Of a stretch of DNA of 64,000 nt, positions 11,394 through 20,227 are shown piece by piece. Origin of the DNA: Poriferisodalis sp965116715 (GTDB taxonomy: Bacteria > Actinomycetota > Acidimicrobiia > Acidimicrobiales > Poriferisodalaceae); contig OZ220724.1 of the NCBI GenBank assembly GCA_965116715.1, positions 1 through 64,000 on the forward strand, read 5' to 3'. The notes below the pieces were generated by a model. That model saw only the letters and a program-made list of their open reading frames with translations, did not search any database and was not told the DNA's origin. Position 1 is the first letter of the stretch. Each line of letters starts with the position of its first letter. A program made the translations under genes and the position numbers.

Positions 11394-12187
11394 GCGCACA
11401 GTACGAGCCGTCCTCACCTGGAACACGACTGTCGATCGGCGAGGTGGTCGCATTGCTGCGGCCCGAGTTCAGTGATCTGACCGATTCCAAGATCCGGTTC
11501 CTCGAAGATCGCAAGCTCATCTCGCCGGCCCGCACGCCGGGGGGCTATCGCAGCTTCGGGCCTCACGACGTCGAGGTGCTGCGCTGGATCCTCACACGCC
11601 AACGAGATGAGTACCTGCCGCTCAGCATCATCGGCGAGCGCATCGACCGGGGCGAGCATCTGGCCGATATCTGGGGCACCGGCGCCGCCGACATCGGCGA
11701 GTCATCGCCTGGTGACTCGCCGACGTACAGCGCAGCGGAGCTGAGTGCCGAGAGCGGGCTCACGGTCGAAGAGATCGCTGAGCTGACCGACTTCGGATTG
11801 CTCGTGCCGCTCGCCGATGACGACCCAAGCCGGTCACTGCCGCCCGGTACCGGAGTTGCAGGGGCCAGCGCTGCACAGGCCAACCCTGTGCAGGCCTCGT
11901 TGGGGCTCGATCCGCCCGAGCCGCGCTACGGCAGCAGTGCGCTGCTCATCGCTCGCATCTCGCGCGAGTTCGCCACCTACGGTTTGCAGGCCCGCCACCT
12001 GCGTGTCATCCGCAACGCCGCCGCACGGGATGCGGCCATGTTCGAGCAGGGCATCCAGCCGATTCTGCATGCCGGCGGTGCGTCGGCAGACCTCGATGCA
12101 CAGCGGTCCTTGGGCCGTTTGATGGCGCTGTGCGAGCGCTTGCGGTCAGTGGTGATGGGGGAGGCGTTGCGCCGCTATTGGCCCTAG
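11390..12187 (+). CDS. ftsR: MerR-family transcription regulator, FtsR-like
   Basis: 265 aa from GTG 11390, overlapping the FHA stop codon (GTGA). The N-terminus (RLSIGEVVALLRPEFSDLTDSKIRFLEDRKLISPARTPGGYR) is a MerR winged helix in which the recognition helix matches the actinobacterial FtsR branch (Rv1828-type), known to activate ftsZ and cell-division genes. The C-terminal part (after about residue 90) is a second, family-specific HTH-like/effector region with IARISREFATYGLQARHLRVIRNAA. No ligand site is evident. Adjacent genes before and after agree with the conserved cluster. Confidence 0.82.
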   Translation: MSAQYEPSSPGTRLSIGEVVALLRPEFSDLTDSKIRFLEDRKLISPARTPGGYRSFGPHDVEVLRWILTRQRDEYLPLSIIGERIDRGEHLADIWGTGAADIGESSPGDSPTYSAAELSAESGLTVEEIAELTDFGLLVPLADDDPSRSLPPGTGVAGASAAQANPVQASLGLDPPEPRYGSSALLIARISREFATYGLQARHLRVIRNAAARDAAMFEQGIQPILHAGGASADLDAQRSLGRLMALCERLRSVVMGEALRRYWP

Positions 12188-12241
12188 TCCTGGGGTCGCT
12201 TCCGGCTCGTTGCTCGCAGGGGCCGAAGTAGTGTGCGTGGC

Positions 12242-12766
12242 ATGGTCGAGATGGAGCTCCTTGGGGTGCAGGTGGAGATGCCCTCGCAGAGCCCCCTCCT
12301 GCTGCTGCGCGAGACCGGCGGTTCCCAGCGCGTGCTGCCGGTGGTGATCGACACGCCTGAGGCCCAGGCGATCTACCGCGGCATCGAGCAGATCCGGGTG
12401 CCGAGGCCCCTCACGCACGACCTGATGGCGGCCATGCTCGATGTTCTGGGTGCGACGCTCGTCAAGGTCACGGTCACCGATCTGCGGGATCGCACGTTCT
12501 TCGCCGAGATGGAGGTCACCATCGGCTCGGAGACCCACACCATCTCGGCCCGGCCGAGCGACGCGGTTGCGCTGGCGGTGCGGGCCGACACGCCTATCTT
12601 TGCCAGCGAGTCCGTGCTGGACGAGGCGGGTCAGATCATCGAGCTCCCAGCGGATCCGCCCGACGATGTCGACCCCGACGAGCTGCTCGACGAATTCAAG
12701 CAATTCCTCGACGACGTGCAGCCCGACGACTTCGGACCCGCGGCGGAGGCCGGCGACAAGGAGTGA
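12242..12766 (+). CDS. bifunctional nuclease (BFN/DUF151) family protein
   Basis: 174 aa from ATG 12242 (MVEMELLGVQVEM). The BFN domain covers residues 1-130, with the blocks LLLLRETGGSQRVLPVVI, RPLTHDLMAAMLDVLGA and SARPSDAVALAVRADTPIF typical of Rv1829-type proteins. An acidic tail follows (DDVDPDELLDEF). Plant BFN members have nuclease activity; the role in actinobacteria is not established. Position directly after the FtsR-like gene is the conserved one. Confidence 0.85.
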   Translation: MVEMELLGVQVEMPSQSPLLLLRETGGSQRVLPVVIDTPEAQAIYRGIEQIRVPRPLTHDLMAAMLDVLGATLVKVTVTDLRDRTFFAEMEVTIGSETHTISARPSDAVALAVRADTPIFASESVLDEAGQIIELPADPPDDVDPDELLDEFKQFLDDVQPDDFGPAAEAGDKE

Positions 12767-14094
12767 AGCGCGGCGTCCGGTTCGCCGCAGCGGCGCTGGC
12801 ATTGCTGGCCGGCTGCAGCGGCGCGGAGTCTGCTTTCCACGCTGGCAGCGTTCCGACGAGCGCAGAGCTGCGAGGGCAGATCAGCACCGGCCCGGTGACG
12901 CCTGCGGAGGCCACGCCCTCGACCACAGGTGCCGTTGTTTCCTCGGCGCCTACGACCACGGTGACGGTGGTGGCCCCGCGTGTGCCGCCGCCGCAGCCCG
13001 TCACTCGGCGGGCCCGGCTCGTGTTCACCGGCGATGTGCTGTCGCACGGCCCGGTGACGAGGCGCGCCCGTGCGAACGGGTCTGCCGACCTTCGCTACGA
13101 CTACCGGCCGATGTTCTCCCAGGTGCGCGGCAGTATCGCCAGCGCGGACCTTGCGATCTGCCATCTCGAATCCCCCCTGTCGGCTGCCAATACAAACTTG
13201 AGCGGGTACCCGCTGTTCAATGCGCCAGGCGATCTGGCTGCTGCGCTGGCTGATGCCGGTTATGACGGGTGCTCGGTCGCCTCGAATCACTCCTTCGATC
13301 AGGGCGTCGAGGGCATCGCGTCGACGCTTGAATCGCTGGAGCGACACGGGCTCGGCCATGCCGGCATGGCACGGACGGTCTCCGAATCCGCCGTGCCGAC
13401 CATCTACGTCGTCAACGGCATCGTCATAGGCCATCTGTCCTACACCTACGGGCTCAACGACCTGCGACTGCCGCCAGACCGGACGTGGGCAGTCGACGTC
13501 ACGGCGCCCGCTGCGATCGAGGCCGAGGCCCGCGCAGCCCGGGAAGCCGGTGCAGAGTTCGTTGTGCTCAGCATTCAGTGGGGATGGGAGTACACGAGCG
13601 TGCCGAGTGCATCCCAACGCGCGCTTGCGTCGGAGTTGCTTGCCAGCCCCGATATCGATCTGATCGTCGGCTCCCATGCCCATGTGCCCCAGCCGATCGA
13701 CCGTGTCGGCGACAAGTACGTGATCTACGGCGTGGGGAATTTCCTGACGAACCAGTCGCCGCAGACGTGCCGTTCGTGCCCCGCGGCGACAGTCGACGGC
13801 GTCATCATCGAAGTCGAGCTCACCGAAACGCCCGCCGGGCACGTCCGCGTGGCCTCCTTGGGAGCCATTCCGACGTGGGTGGAACGCCCGACGTTCACGA
13901 TCGTCGATGTCGCAGCTGAACTCGCCGGGCGCTTGGGCCCCAACCGGCGCGGGGTGCTGGAGCGATCATGGCGGCGCACCGCCGGCGTGCTGCGTGCTGG
14001 AGGTGTCGAACTGCTGATCAAGGGTGATCCGGCTCGCGTCGGACATGCTTCGGGCGCACCGGACCTGCCGTCGACGTGGCCCCTTGCGCAGTAG
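12763..14094 (+). CDS. CapA/PgsA-family metallophosphatase-fold lipoprotein
   Basis: 443 aa. Starts at GTG 12763, overlapping the previous TGA. A lipoprotein signal peptide (FAAAALALLAGCSG, Cys18) is followed by a Thr/Pro-rich linker and then a CapA domain: LVFTGDVLSHG, the DLAICHLESPLS block, SVASNHSFDQG, the GAEFVVLSIQWGWEY strand and SHAHVPQP with YGVGNFL. The family is linked to capsule/poly-gamma-glutamate export or cell-wall functions, with the domain outside the membrane. It sits inside the garA-ftsR-bfn-merR run, where mycobacteria have no such gene, so it may be a lineage-specific insertion. Confidence 0.85.
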   Translation: MKRGVRFAAAALALLAGCSGAESAFHAGSVPTSAELRGQISTGPVTPAEATPSTTGAVVSSAPTTTVTVVAPRVPPPQPVTRRARLVFTGDVLSHGPVTRRARANGSADLRYDYRPMFSQVRGSIASADLAICHLESPLSAANTNLSGYPLFNAPGDLAAALADAGYDGCSVASNHSFDQGVEGIASTLESLERHGLGHAGMARTVSESAVPTIYVVNGIVIGHLSYTYGLNDLRLPPDRTWAVDVTAPAAIEAEARAAREAGAEFVVLSIQWGWEYTSVPSASQRALASELLASPDIDLIVGSHAHVPQPIDRVGDKYVIYGVGNFLTNQSPQTCRSCPAATVDGVIIEVELTETPAGHVRVASLGAIPTWVERPTFTIVDVAAELAGRLGPNRRGVLERSWRRTAGVLRAGGVELLIKGDPARVGHASGAPDLPSTWPLAQ

Positions 14095-14193
14095 TGACGG
14101 GTGCTCGTACCCTCTGTGGGAGCGCAGATCACAACTCGGTAGTTCGCCAGGTGTGATTTGCAGCGCATGACTTGCGCAGGAGAGGAGACACCG

Positions 14194-14784
14194 ATGGCCG
14201 GCCAGCAATCAGCTTCCGCCCCCGTGCCGAAGACTTCGCAGACGGCTGATACGCCGCCGCAGCCGGCAGCCGAGTCGGTGACTGCGGACGTGCCTGACGG
14301 AGCCGCGGCTGAGGCGGCAGGTGCCATTGTCGAAGGATTCTCCAGTAAGCAGGCCGAGAAGATCGTCGGGATCAGCTATCGCCAGCTCGATCACTGGGCC
14401 CGCAAGGGGTTGGTGCAACCGTCGGTCGCTCAAGCCGAGGGCAGCGGCTCCCGACGCCGTTACTCCTACAACGACCTCGTCGAGTTCAAGATCGCGAAGA
14501 AGATGCGCGATCAAGGCATCGACTTGAAGTCGATTGCCCGTGCGTTCGACTATCTGCGCAATCAGCTCGGCGGCGAGGTTGCCTCGGCCAACATCGTCAT
14601 CAGCGGCAGCGATGTGCTGTGGGCCGATGACGATCGGGTGTTGAGCCTGCTGCGCCAGGGCCAGGCGGCGATGCTGACGGTGCTGCCGGTGGCGGGCGTC
14701 CGCCGTGAACTCGACGCGGATGTGGTGAAGCTGCTCCCTGACGAGCCCATCGCCACCCAGCTCAGCCTCGACTTGGAGGAATAG
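14194..14784 (+). CDS. MerR-family transcription regulator (Rv1830-like)
   Basis: 196 aa from ATG 14194, chosen because AGGAGAGGAG lies just before it; a longer frame from 14158 lacks a site. An Ala/Pro-rich N-terminus of about 40 residues precedes the winged helix (FSSKQAEKIVGISYRQLDHWARKGL, then RRRYSYNDLVEFKIAKKMRDQGI). The C-terminal portion forms a mixed domain ending in a short acidic tail. This corresponds to the second MerR gene of the garA cluster. There is about 100 bp between it and capA, so it may have its own promoter. Confidence 0.85.
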   Translation: MAGQQSASAPVPKTSQTADTPPQPAAESVTADVPDGAAAEAAGAIVEGFSSKQAEKIVGISYRQLDHWARKGLVQPSVAQAEGSGSRRRYSYNDLVEFKIAKKMRDQGIDLKSIARAFDYLRNQLGGEVASANIVISGSDVLWADDDRVLSLLRQGQAAMLTVLPVAGVRRELDADVVKLLPDEPIATQLSLDLEE

Positions 14785-14804
14785 CAGGCCGCGCCGGCTG
14801 GCGC

Positions 14805-14843
14805 CTTCGGTCCTGGGGCCAGGTGGGTCCCGATCTGCCGAAG
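14805..14843. terminator. possible bidirectional terminator between merR and msrB
   Basis: Nested inverted repeats lie in the 63-bp gap between two convergent genes: CTTCGG (14805-14810) with CCGAAG (14838-14843) enclosing CCTGG-GG-CCAGG (14812-14823). There is no T tract, which is common in high-GC actinobacteria. Confidence 0.35.
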
Positions 14844-14847
14844 CCGA

Positions 14848-15273
14848 TCAGGCGGTCTCTTCGGTGGGCGTGAACTGCAGCGAGGCCGAGTTCATGCAGA
14901 ACCGGTCGCCGGTCGGACGGGGACCGTCGGGGAATACGTGGCCGAGATGGGCGCCGCAGGCCTTGCACATGACCTCGGTGCGGATCATGCCGTAGCTGTG
15001 ATCGACCTCGGTGTCGACAGCGTCGTCGGCTACCGGCTGGGTGAAGCTGGGCCAGCCCGAGCCGCTCTCGAACTTCGTCTCTGAGCTGAACAGCTGGGCG
15101 CCGCACACGACGCAGTGGTACGCGCCGTCGTCGTGGTTGTCCCAGGTCTCGCCGGTGAACGGGCGCTCGGTGCCCGCCTCTTGCGTGACGTGGTACTGCA
15201 TCGGCGTCAGCCGATCCCGAAGCTCGGATTCGGTGAATGTCACAGCGCGCCCAGTACCCGATTGCCCAGCCAT
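14848..15273 (-). CDS. msrB: peptide-methionine (R)-S-oxide reductase
   Basis: Repairs methionine-R-sulfoxide in proteins. 141 aa from ATG 15271-15273 (MAGQSGTG). Two zinc CxxC pairs (CVVCG and CKACG), the core blocks FESGSGWPSF and DRFCMNSASLQF with the catalytic cysteine in RFC. The catalytic residue is a normal Cys codon, so this gene is not a selenoprotein even though others in the window appear to be. Confidence 0.97.
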   Translation of the reverse strand: MAGQSGTGRAVTFTESELRDRLTPMQYHVTQEAGTERPFTGETWDNHDDGAYHCVVCGAQLFSSETKFESGSGWPSFTQPVADDAVDTEVDHSYGMIRTEVMCKACGAHLGHVFPDGPRPTGDRFCMNSASLQFTPTEETA

Positions 15274-15352
15274 GGGCACCACGGTAGTGACACGGCCGGC
15301 CCCGGACAGGTCGCCCCAGAGGTTGCGACCCGGGTCTAGGCGGAGGGACGGG

Positions 15353-16423
15353 TTACAGCGGCCCGTCGACGGTCTCGGCGTTGACGGCTTGGACGATGTC
15401 GATCATCGCCGCCAGCGTGTCCAGCCGGTCCGCGGCCGTCGGCCCTTCGGGCTGCAGGCGCAGCACGTCCACGCCGGCGTCGCGGTAGGCCCGCACCTGG
15501 TCGGTGACCTGCTCGTGGCTGCCCAGGAAGTTGGTCTCGGTGACCAGCCGGTCGGGGACCGCAGCGGCGGCCGCTTGCCGGTCGCCATCGAGCCACAGGC
15601 GCTGCACGTGGCGGCATTCGTCCTCGAAGCCCGCCCGGCAGTAGGCGTCGTTGTAGAAGTTGGCCGTGGCCGACCCCATCGCGCCCAGCGTGAACGCAAG
15701 TCCCGGTCGCCTCGGCTCGATGAGGGATTCGAGATCGTCCCCGAACTCGACAGCACCGCCGGCTTGGCAGGCCACCGAGCCCGGCGGGCGTCCTGCGGCC
15801 GCAGCCCCTTCGAGCACTTGGCCCCAGGTGACCTCGGGATGGCTCGGCACGAAGCACACGCCGACCCATCCGTCGGCGGCCTCGCCGGTGTAGCGCAACG
15901 AGCGGGGACCGAGCGTCGCCAGCCAGATCTCGATCGAGTCGTTTGCGGGCTGTGCGAGTCGCAATGACTTGCCCTGCCCGCCCGGCAGCGGGAGGACATG
16001 GTGGCGGCCCTCGTAGGCGATCTTCTCGCCGGCGAAGGCCTGGCGGCAGATGTCGACGGTCTCGCGCAGCCGTCCCAGCGGATCACTGAAGCGCACCCCA
16101 TGCAGCCCCTCGACCACCTGGGGCCCGCTGACGCCGAGTCCCAGGATGAACCGGTCGCCGGTCATCGCAGCCAGCGACAGTGCCGTCATGGCGGTCATCA
16201 CCGGCGCCCGGGCCGAGACCTGCAAGATGCCCGTGCCGAGCTGGCAGCGTTCTGTCACCGCAGCGAGGTAGGCCAGCGTGCTGACGCCGTCCATGCCCCA
16301 TGCCTCGGCGGACCACAGGATGTCCACGCCGAGACGGTCGGCCTCGACCAGGAACTGGACCTGTTCGTCCCAGTCGCGTCGCTTGCCCGACGCCGGTCCT
16401 CCGAATCCGATGGCTGTGCGCAC
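15353..16423 (-). CDS. F420-dependent LLM-class oxidoreductase
   Basis: A 356-aa luciferase-like TIM-barrel protein starting at GTG 16421-16423. Family features: an N-terminal strand TAIGFGG, the block AEAWGMDGVSTLAYLAAVT, RCQLGTGILQVSARAP, and GDRFILGLGVSGPQVVEGLHGVRF, then IWLATLGPRSLRYTGEAADGW. These are characteristic of actinobacterial F420 enzymes, which reduce or dehydrogenate small organic substrates. The substrate is unknown; the surrounding catabolic genes suggest an aromatic, heterocyclic or terpenoid compound. Confidence 0.85.
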   Translation of the reverse strand: MRTAIGFGGPASGKRRDWDEQVQFLVEADRLGVDILWSAEAWGMDGVSTLAYLAAVTERCQLGTGILQVSARAPVMTAMTALSLAAMTGDRFILGLGVSGPQVVEGLHGVRFSDPLGRLRETVDICRQAFAGEKIAYEGRHHVLPLPGGQGKSLRLAQPANDSIEIWLATLGPRSLRYTGEAADGWVGVCFVPSHPEVTWGQVLEGAAAAGRPPGSVACQAGGAVEFGDDLESLIEPRRPGLAFTLGAMGSATANFYNDAYCRAGFEDECRHVQRLWLDGDRQAAAAAVPDRLVTETNFLGSHEQVTDQVRAYRDAGVDVLRLQPEGPTAADRLDTLAAMIDIVQAVNAETVDGPL

Positions 16424-16433
16424 GCCCCGAACC

Positions 16434-16886
16434 CTAGATCTCGGGGGTCAGCGTGACGAGGCCGCCGAGCTGGGCGAGATCCTGCAGCGCCTGGTCATAG
16501 AAGAACCGGGCGGAGCAGGCATCGCGGGCCCACGCCTCCTCGCTCGGCGTCGGCAGATCGCCGACGGCGCGGATCTGCAATGTCCCCGTCGCGGTCGAGC
16601 TGACCGCGGTGCGGTTGCCGACCAGCAGCTCCTCTAGCGCGTCGCTGCGGTCGCCTGGTTCGTCGAACACGAACAGCCGGCTGCCGTCGGTGACGAACGG
16701 AGTGACGTAGTAGGTGCGGGCGCCGGCGGGCGTCTCGGTGTCGAGCCGCAGCATGAGCACGCTGTCAAATGGCGCGAATGGCGCAGCCGGCGCTGACTGC
16801 GCAGACAGGGTGTGCGGCTCCTCGCCGGGGCGGTCTCCCACGGCGGGCAGCGTACTGAACCGCCGCGTTTGCTCTAGCTTCGGCAT
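16434..16886 (-). CDS. hypothetical protein
   Basis: 150 aa, ATG 16884-16886, ending 10 bp before the LLM oxidoreductase start, so probably cotranscribed with it. It has a hydrophilic N-terminus, then strands (FDSVLMLRLDTET, ARTYYVTPFVTDGSRLFVF) and an alpha-helical C-terminus (EEAWARDACSARFFYDQALQDL). No signal peptide or membrane segment. I do not recognise the family; a role alongside the LLM enzyme is possible from position only. Confidence 0.55.
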   Translation of the reverse strand: MPKLEQTRRFSTLPAVGDRPGEEPHTLSAQSAPAAPFAPFDSVLMLRLDTETPAGARTYYVTPFVTDGSRLFVFDEPGDRSDALEELLVGNRTAVSSTATGTLQIRAVGDLPTPSEEAWARDACSARFFYDQALQDLAQLGGLVTLTPEI

Positions 16887-16932
16887 GCGAGCCGCCCCGG
16901 AGCGGGTTGACTCACACAGGGGGTAACGAGCA

Positions 16933-17793
16933 ATGTCAAGCGAGCGAGCGGGCTACCTGGATACCGAGTACTTCGGATTCTCACAAGCGCTGGGATCTGA
17001 CGGAGTGCTGACCGTGACGTTCAACCGGCCCGAGTCGATGAATGCGTCGAACCACGCAATGAAGCGTGACCTGATCGAGCTGATCACCCAGGTCCAGATG
17101 GACGACGCCGTGCGGGTCGTGGTGTTCACCGGGCAGGGACGTGCGTTCTGGGCCGGAGACGACTTGGGCGGCTATGAGGCCGAGCGTCCTTCGTCGATGC
17201 CTGAGATCTTCGGCGGGCACCACAACGCCGCCGGCACCTACAACAGCCTGCGGACCATCTCTCAAGCGGTCAACACTGCAGTGCGCCGGCTGGACAAGCT
17301 GACGGTCGCTGCCATCAACGGGTTTGCCATCCAGACGGGCTTCAGCTTCGCCCTGGCGTGCGATTTCCGTATCGCGGCGCGGTCAGCTCGCATGGGATCG
17401 GCAACGCTTCGCTTCGGGCTGCTGCCCGACGAGGGCGGTCAGTGGCTGCTGGTACAGCACATGGGCGTCGCCCGGGCGACCGATTTCATGATGCGCAAGC
17501 GGATCGTGGACGCTGACGCCGCACACGAGCTCGGGCTGGTGCACGAGGTGGTCGACGACGAGCGGCTGCCCGCTGCCGCCGCGGAGCTTGCAGCCGAGCT
17601 GGCCGACGGTCCGCAGGTGGCGATGCGCATGCTCAAGCGGTCGATCCTGCTCGCGGCGGAAATGACGTGGGAGCAATCCCTCGACGAGATCGCCTCCAAG
17701 ACGGCGATCACCGATCACTTGCCCGATGCTGCCGAGGGCGTCGCGTCCTTCCTGGCCAAGCGGCCGCCGGAGTTCAACGACTGGCTCCGCTGA
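16933..17793 (+). CDS. enoyl-CoA hydratase/isomerase family protein
   Basis: 286-aa crotonase-fold protein. The core starts VLTVTFNRPESMNA; the first oxyanion-hole block is GQGRAFWAGDDLGGY and the second is NGFAIQTGFSFALACDFRIA. In most hydratases the second reads GxAxGGGxxLALACD, so the replacement of the G-G pair by QTG is unusual. The acidic block LRFGLLPDEGGQWLL supplies a Glu/Asp near the catalytic position. Followed 95 bp later by a Rieske oxygenase on the same strand. Substrate unknown. Confidence 0.85.
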   Translation: MSSERAGYLDTEYFGFSQALGSDGVLTVTFNRPESMNASNHAMKRDLIELITQVQMDDAVRVVVFTGQGRAFWAGDDLGGYEAERPSSMPEIFGGHHNAAGTYNSLRTISQAVNTAVRRLDKLTVAAINGFAIQTGFSFALACDFRIAARSARMGSATLRFGLLPDEGGQWLLVQHMGVARATDFMMRKRIVDADAAHELGLVHEVVDDERLPAAAAELAAELADGPQVAMRMLKRSILLAAEMTWEQSLDEIASKTAITDHLPDAAEGVASFLAKRPPEFNDWLR

Positions 17794-17888
17794 GCAGGTC
17801 AACTCGCAGGCACCCACACCCGCGCCGACGAACCAGGACCGGCAACGGCCAGACTGGTGTCTCGACAGCACGTCACGGGAGCACGACG

Positions 17889-19067
17889 GTGGAGCACGCC
17901 GAACAAATCAGCCACATCAAGACGCTGCTGGCGCGGCTCGACTCGGGCACCAACGTGGACGCCGGCGGCGTGCGCTACAACCCCACGTCCGCCTATACCG
18001 ACCGCGAGCTGGCGGGCATCGAGCGGCGCGAGTTCTTCGACACCCACCCGCAGATGGTGGGGCTGTCAGGCGATCTGCCTGAACCCGGTTCGTTCATGAC
18101 CCAGGACGACCTGGGCACGCCGCTGCTGCTGGTGCGCTCGCCGAGCGGCCGGTTCCGGGCATTCGTGAATGCCTGCCGTCACCGTGGGGTGGTCATAGAG
18201 ACCGAGCCGCGCGGGCGCAAGCGCCGGTTTGCCTGCCCGTTCCACAACTGGACCTACGACGCCGACGGCGGGCTCGTCGGTCTGCCGAAATCGGATCACT
18301 TCGGCGAGCTCGACCGCGACGATCTGGGACTGGTGGAGCTGCCCGCAGTCGAGCGGCACGGCCTGCTGTGGGTGCACCCGCAGCCCGACGGCGAGATCGA
18401 CCCCGATGCGCTGCTGGGCGATGCGCTCACCGCCGACATCGCCGGGTGGGACTTCGGCCAACTGCAGTGGCTGGGATGCGACACCTATGAGGTCGGCTGC
18501 AACTGGAAGCTCGCCATGGACACATTCGGCGAGACCTACCACTTTCCCGTGCTGCACTCGGACACGCTGTCGAACGACTTCTACGGCAACGTGCAGTGCT
18601 ACGACGAGTTCGGACGTCATCACCGGCTGATCCTGTGCCGCCGTTCCATCGAGGACGCTCGTGAGCGCCCGCCGTCGGAGTGGGACATCACCCGGTACGG
18701 GCTGCCGGTGTACTGGCTGTTCCCGAACGTGCAGCTGATCCCGTCGCGCGAGGTGCTGTTCCTGGTGCGGGCGTATCCCCACCCCGACGAGCCTGGCCGG
18801 CACACCAGCCAGATCTCGTTCTACCTGCGGCCAGGTGTTGCCCGGGACGACGCCGAGTTCGACTTCATGGCCCAGGCGTCGCGGGCATTCGGCAACGTCA
18901 TCCGCGACGAGGACTACGTGATGAGCTCCAGCCAGCAGCGTTCGGCCGACAGCGGGGCGCTCGAACATGTGGTGTTCGGGCGCAACGAGCCTGCGCTGCA
19001 TCACTTCCACAACACGTACCGGGCCGCGCTCGGCCACGAACTGCTGCCGCTGCACCCGACGCCCTGA
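17889..19067 (+). CDS. Rieske non-heme iron oxygenase, alpha subunit
   Basis: 392 aa from GTG 17889 (VEHAEQISHIKTLL). The Rieske [2Fe-2S] ligands are CRH in NACRHRGV (about residue 96) and CPFH 17 residues after, and the mononuclear iron site is the D-x-F-G-E-T-Y-H-x5-H block (MDTFGETYHFPVLHSD). The last helical part is that of aromatic ring-hydroxylating or N-demethylating oxygenases. No beta subunit, ferredoxin or reductase gene is adjacent, so electron-transfer partners must be elsewhere; the isolated 3Fe-4S ferredoxin at 49.6 kb is not an obvious one. Confidence 0.9.
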   Translation: MEHAEQISHIKTLLARLDSGTNVDAGGVRYNPTSAYTDRELAGIERREFFDTHPQMVGLSGDLPEPGSFMTQDDLGTPLLLVRSPSGRFRAFVNACRHRGVVIETEPRGRKRRFACPFHNWTYDADGGLVGLPKSDHFGELDRDDLGLVELPAVERHGLLWVHPQPDGEIDPDALLGDALTADIAGWDFGQLQWLGCDTYEVGCNWKLAMDTFGETYHFPVLHSDTLSNDFYGNVQCYDEFGRHHRLILCRRSIEDARERPPSEWDITRYGLPVYWLFPNVQLIPSREVLFLVRAYPHPDEPGRHTSQISFYLRPGVARDDAEFDFMAQASRAFGNVIRDEDYVMSSSQQRSADSGALEHVVFGRNEPALHHFHNTYRAALGHELLPLHPTP

Positions 19068-19094
19068 ACGGGCGTGGCCGCAGCCGGCGCCTGC

Positions 19095-20201
19095 TCAGGC
19101 GTCGACGAGTTCGGCGAGCGCGCCCAGCAGCATCCTGACGTTGCGCATCCGGGCCGTGTGTCCCATGCAGCCGATGCGCCACACCTTGCCGGCGACCGGT
19201 CCGAGCCCGACGCCCACTTCGATGCCGTAACGCTCGAGCAGGGCGCGACGCCCGGCAGCGTCGTCGAGGCCGCTGGGCAGCGTGACGGTGGTCAGCTCGG
19301 GCAGGCGGTGGCCCTCCTGGGCCCACAGTTCGAAGCCCAGCTCCGGCAGGCGCGCGTGCAGTTCGTCGCCGCAGGCCTGGTGGCGAGCCCAGGCGTTCTC
19401 GAGCCCCTCGTCGAGCACTGCGCCGAGGCCGGCATGCAGCGCATAGAGCATCGAGATCGGCGCGGTGTGGTGGTAGGCGCGGGCACCCTCGCCGACGACG
19501 TACGCCCGGATCATGTTCAGGTCCAGGTACCAGCTCTGGGGCCGCTCCACGAGTGATGCCAGCGCGCGCTCGCTGACCGTGAGGGGTGCGAGGCCGGGGG
19601 GCACGCCGAGGCATTTCTGCGTTCCGCTGTACGCGATGTCAACACCCCAGCCGTCGATGTCGACCTCGATGCCGCCCAGTGACGTGACACAGTCGGCGAG
19701 CAGCAGCGCATCACCCTTGGCGTCGCCGAGCGGCGCTATGTCGTTGCGCACGCCGGTGGACGTCTCCGCATGCACGACGGCGATCATCTTCGGCGACGGG
19801 TGGGCGTCGATCAGCCGCTGGGGATCGATGGCGCGGCCCCAGTCCTCGTTCACCGCCACGACGTCGGCACCGCACCGCGCTGCCACATCGCACATGCGTG
19901 TGCCGAAGACGCCGTTCACGCCGACGACCACGGTGTCACCTGGCTGGACGAAGTTGCAGAACGCTGCTTCCATGCCCGCGGAGCCAGTGGCGCTGACGGG
20001 AAAGGTCAGCAGGTTCTGGGTTTGCCAGACAGCGCGCAGGCGTTCGTTGAGCTCGTCGAGCAGGGCGATGAACTCGGGATCGAGATGGCCGAGGACAGGC
20101 CGGGTGAAGGCCTCCACCACCTCGGGATACGGGTTGGAGGGCCCCGGGCCCATCAGGATGCGGTCGCTGTGCGTCACGGGCCCGCACGGTACCGGCCGCA
20201 T
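19095..20201 (-). CDS. class V aminotransferase (serine-pyruvate / alanine-glyoxylate type)
   Basis: PLP enzyme of about 368 aa. Start is taken as ATG 20199-20201 (MRPVPCGPVTHSDRILMGPG), although the GTG shortly downstream in GPVTHSDR is also possible. Family blocks: LMGPGPSNPYPEV, VSATGSAGMEAAFCN, LLADCVTSLGGIEVDIDGWG and the PLP-lysine in YSGTQKCLGVPPGL. C-terminal VGLGPVAGKVWRIGCMGHTA closes the active site. These enzymes detoxify glyoxylate with alanine or serine as amino donor. Ends 28 bp from the Rieske gene, convergent. Confidence 0.9.
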   Translation of the reverse strand: MRPVPCGPVTHSDRILMGPGPSNPYPEVVEAFTRPVLGHLDPEFIALLDELNERLRAVWQTQNLLTFPVSATGSAGMEAAFCNFVQPGDTVVVGVNGVFGTRMCDVAARCGADVVAVNEDWGRAIDPQRLIDAHPSPKMIAVVHAETSTGVRNDIAPLGDAKGDALLLADCVTSLGGIEVDIDGWGVDIAYSGTQKCLGVPPGLAPLTVSERALASLVERPQSWYLDLNMIRAYVVGEGARAYHHTAPISMLYALHAGLGAVLDEGLENAWARHQACGDELHARLPELGFELWAQEGHRLPELTTVTLPSGLDDAAGRRALLERYGIEVGVGLGPVAGKVWRIGCMGHTARMRNVRMLLGALAELVDA

Positions 20202-20227
20202 AACGCCGACGTTCGATCGCAGCAGCG

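Noticed and set aside
14848..15273. MsrB as a third selenoprotein
   Set aside because: Its catalytic position is an ordinary Cys codon in RFCMNS and the frame is complete.
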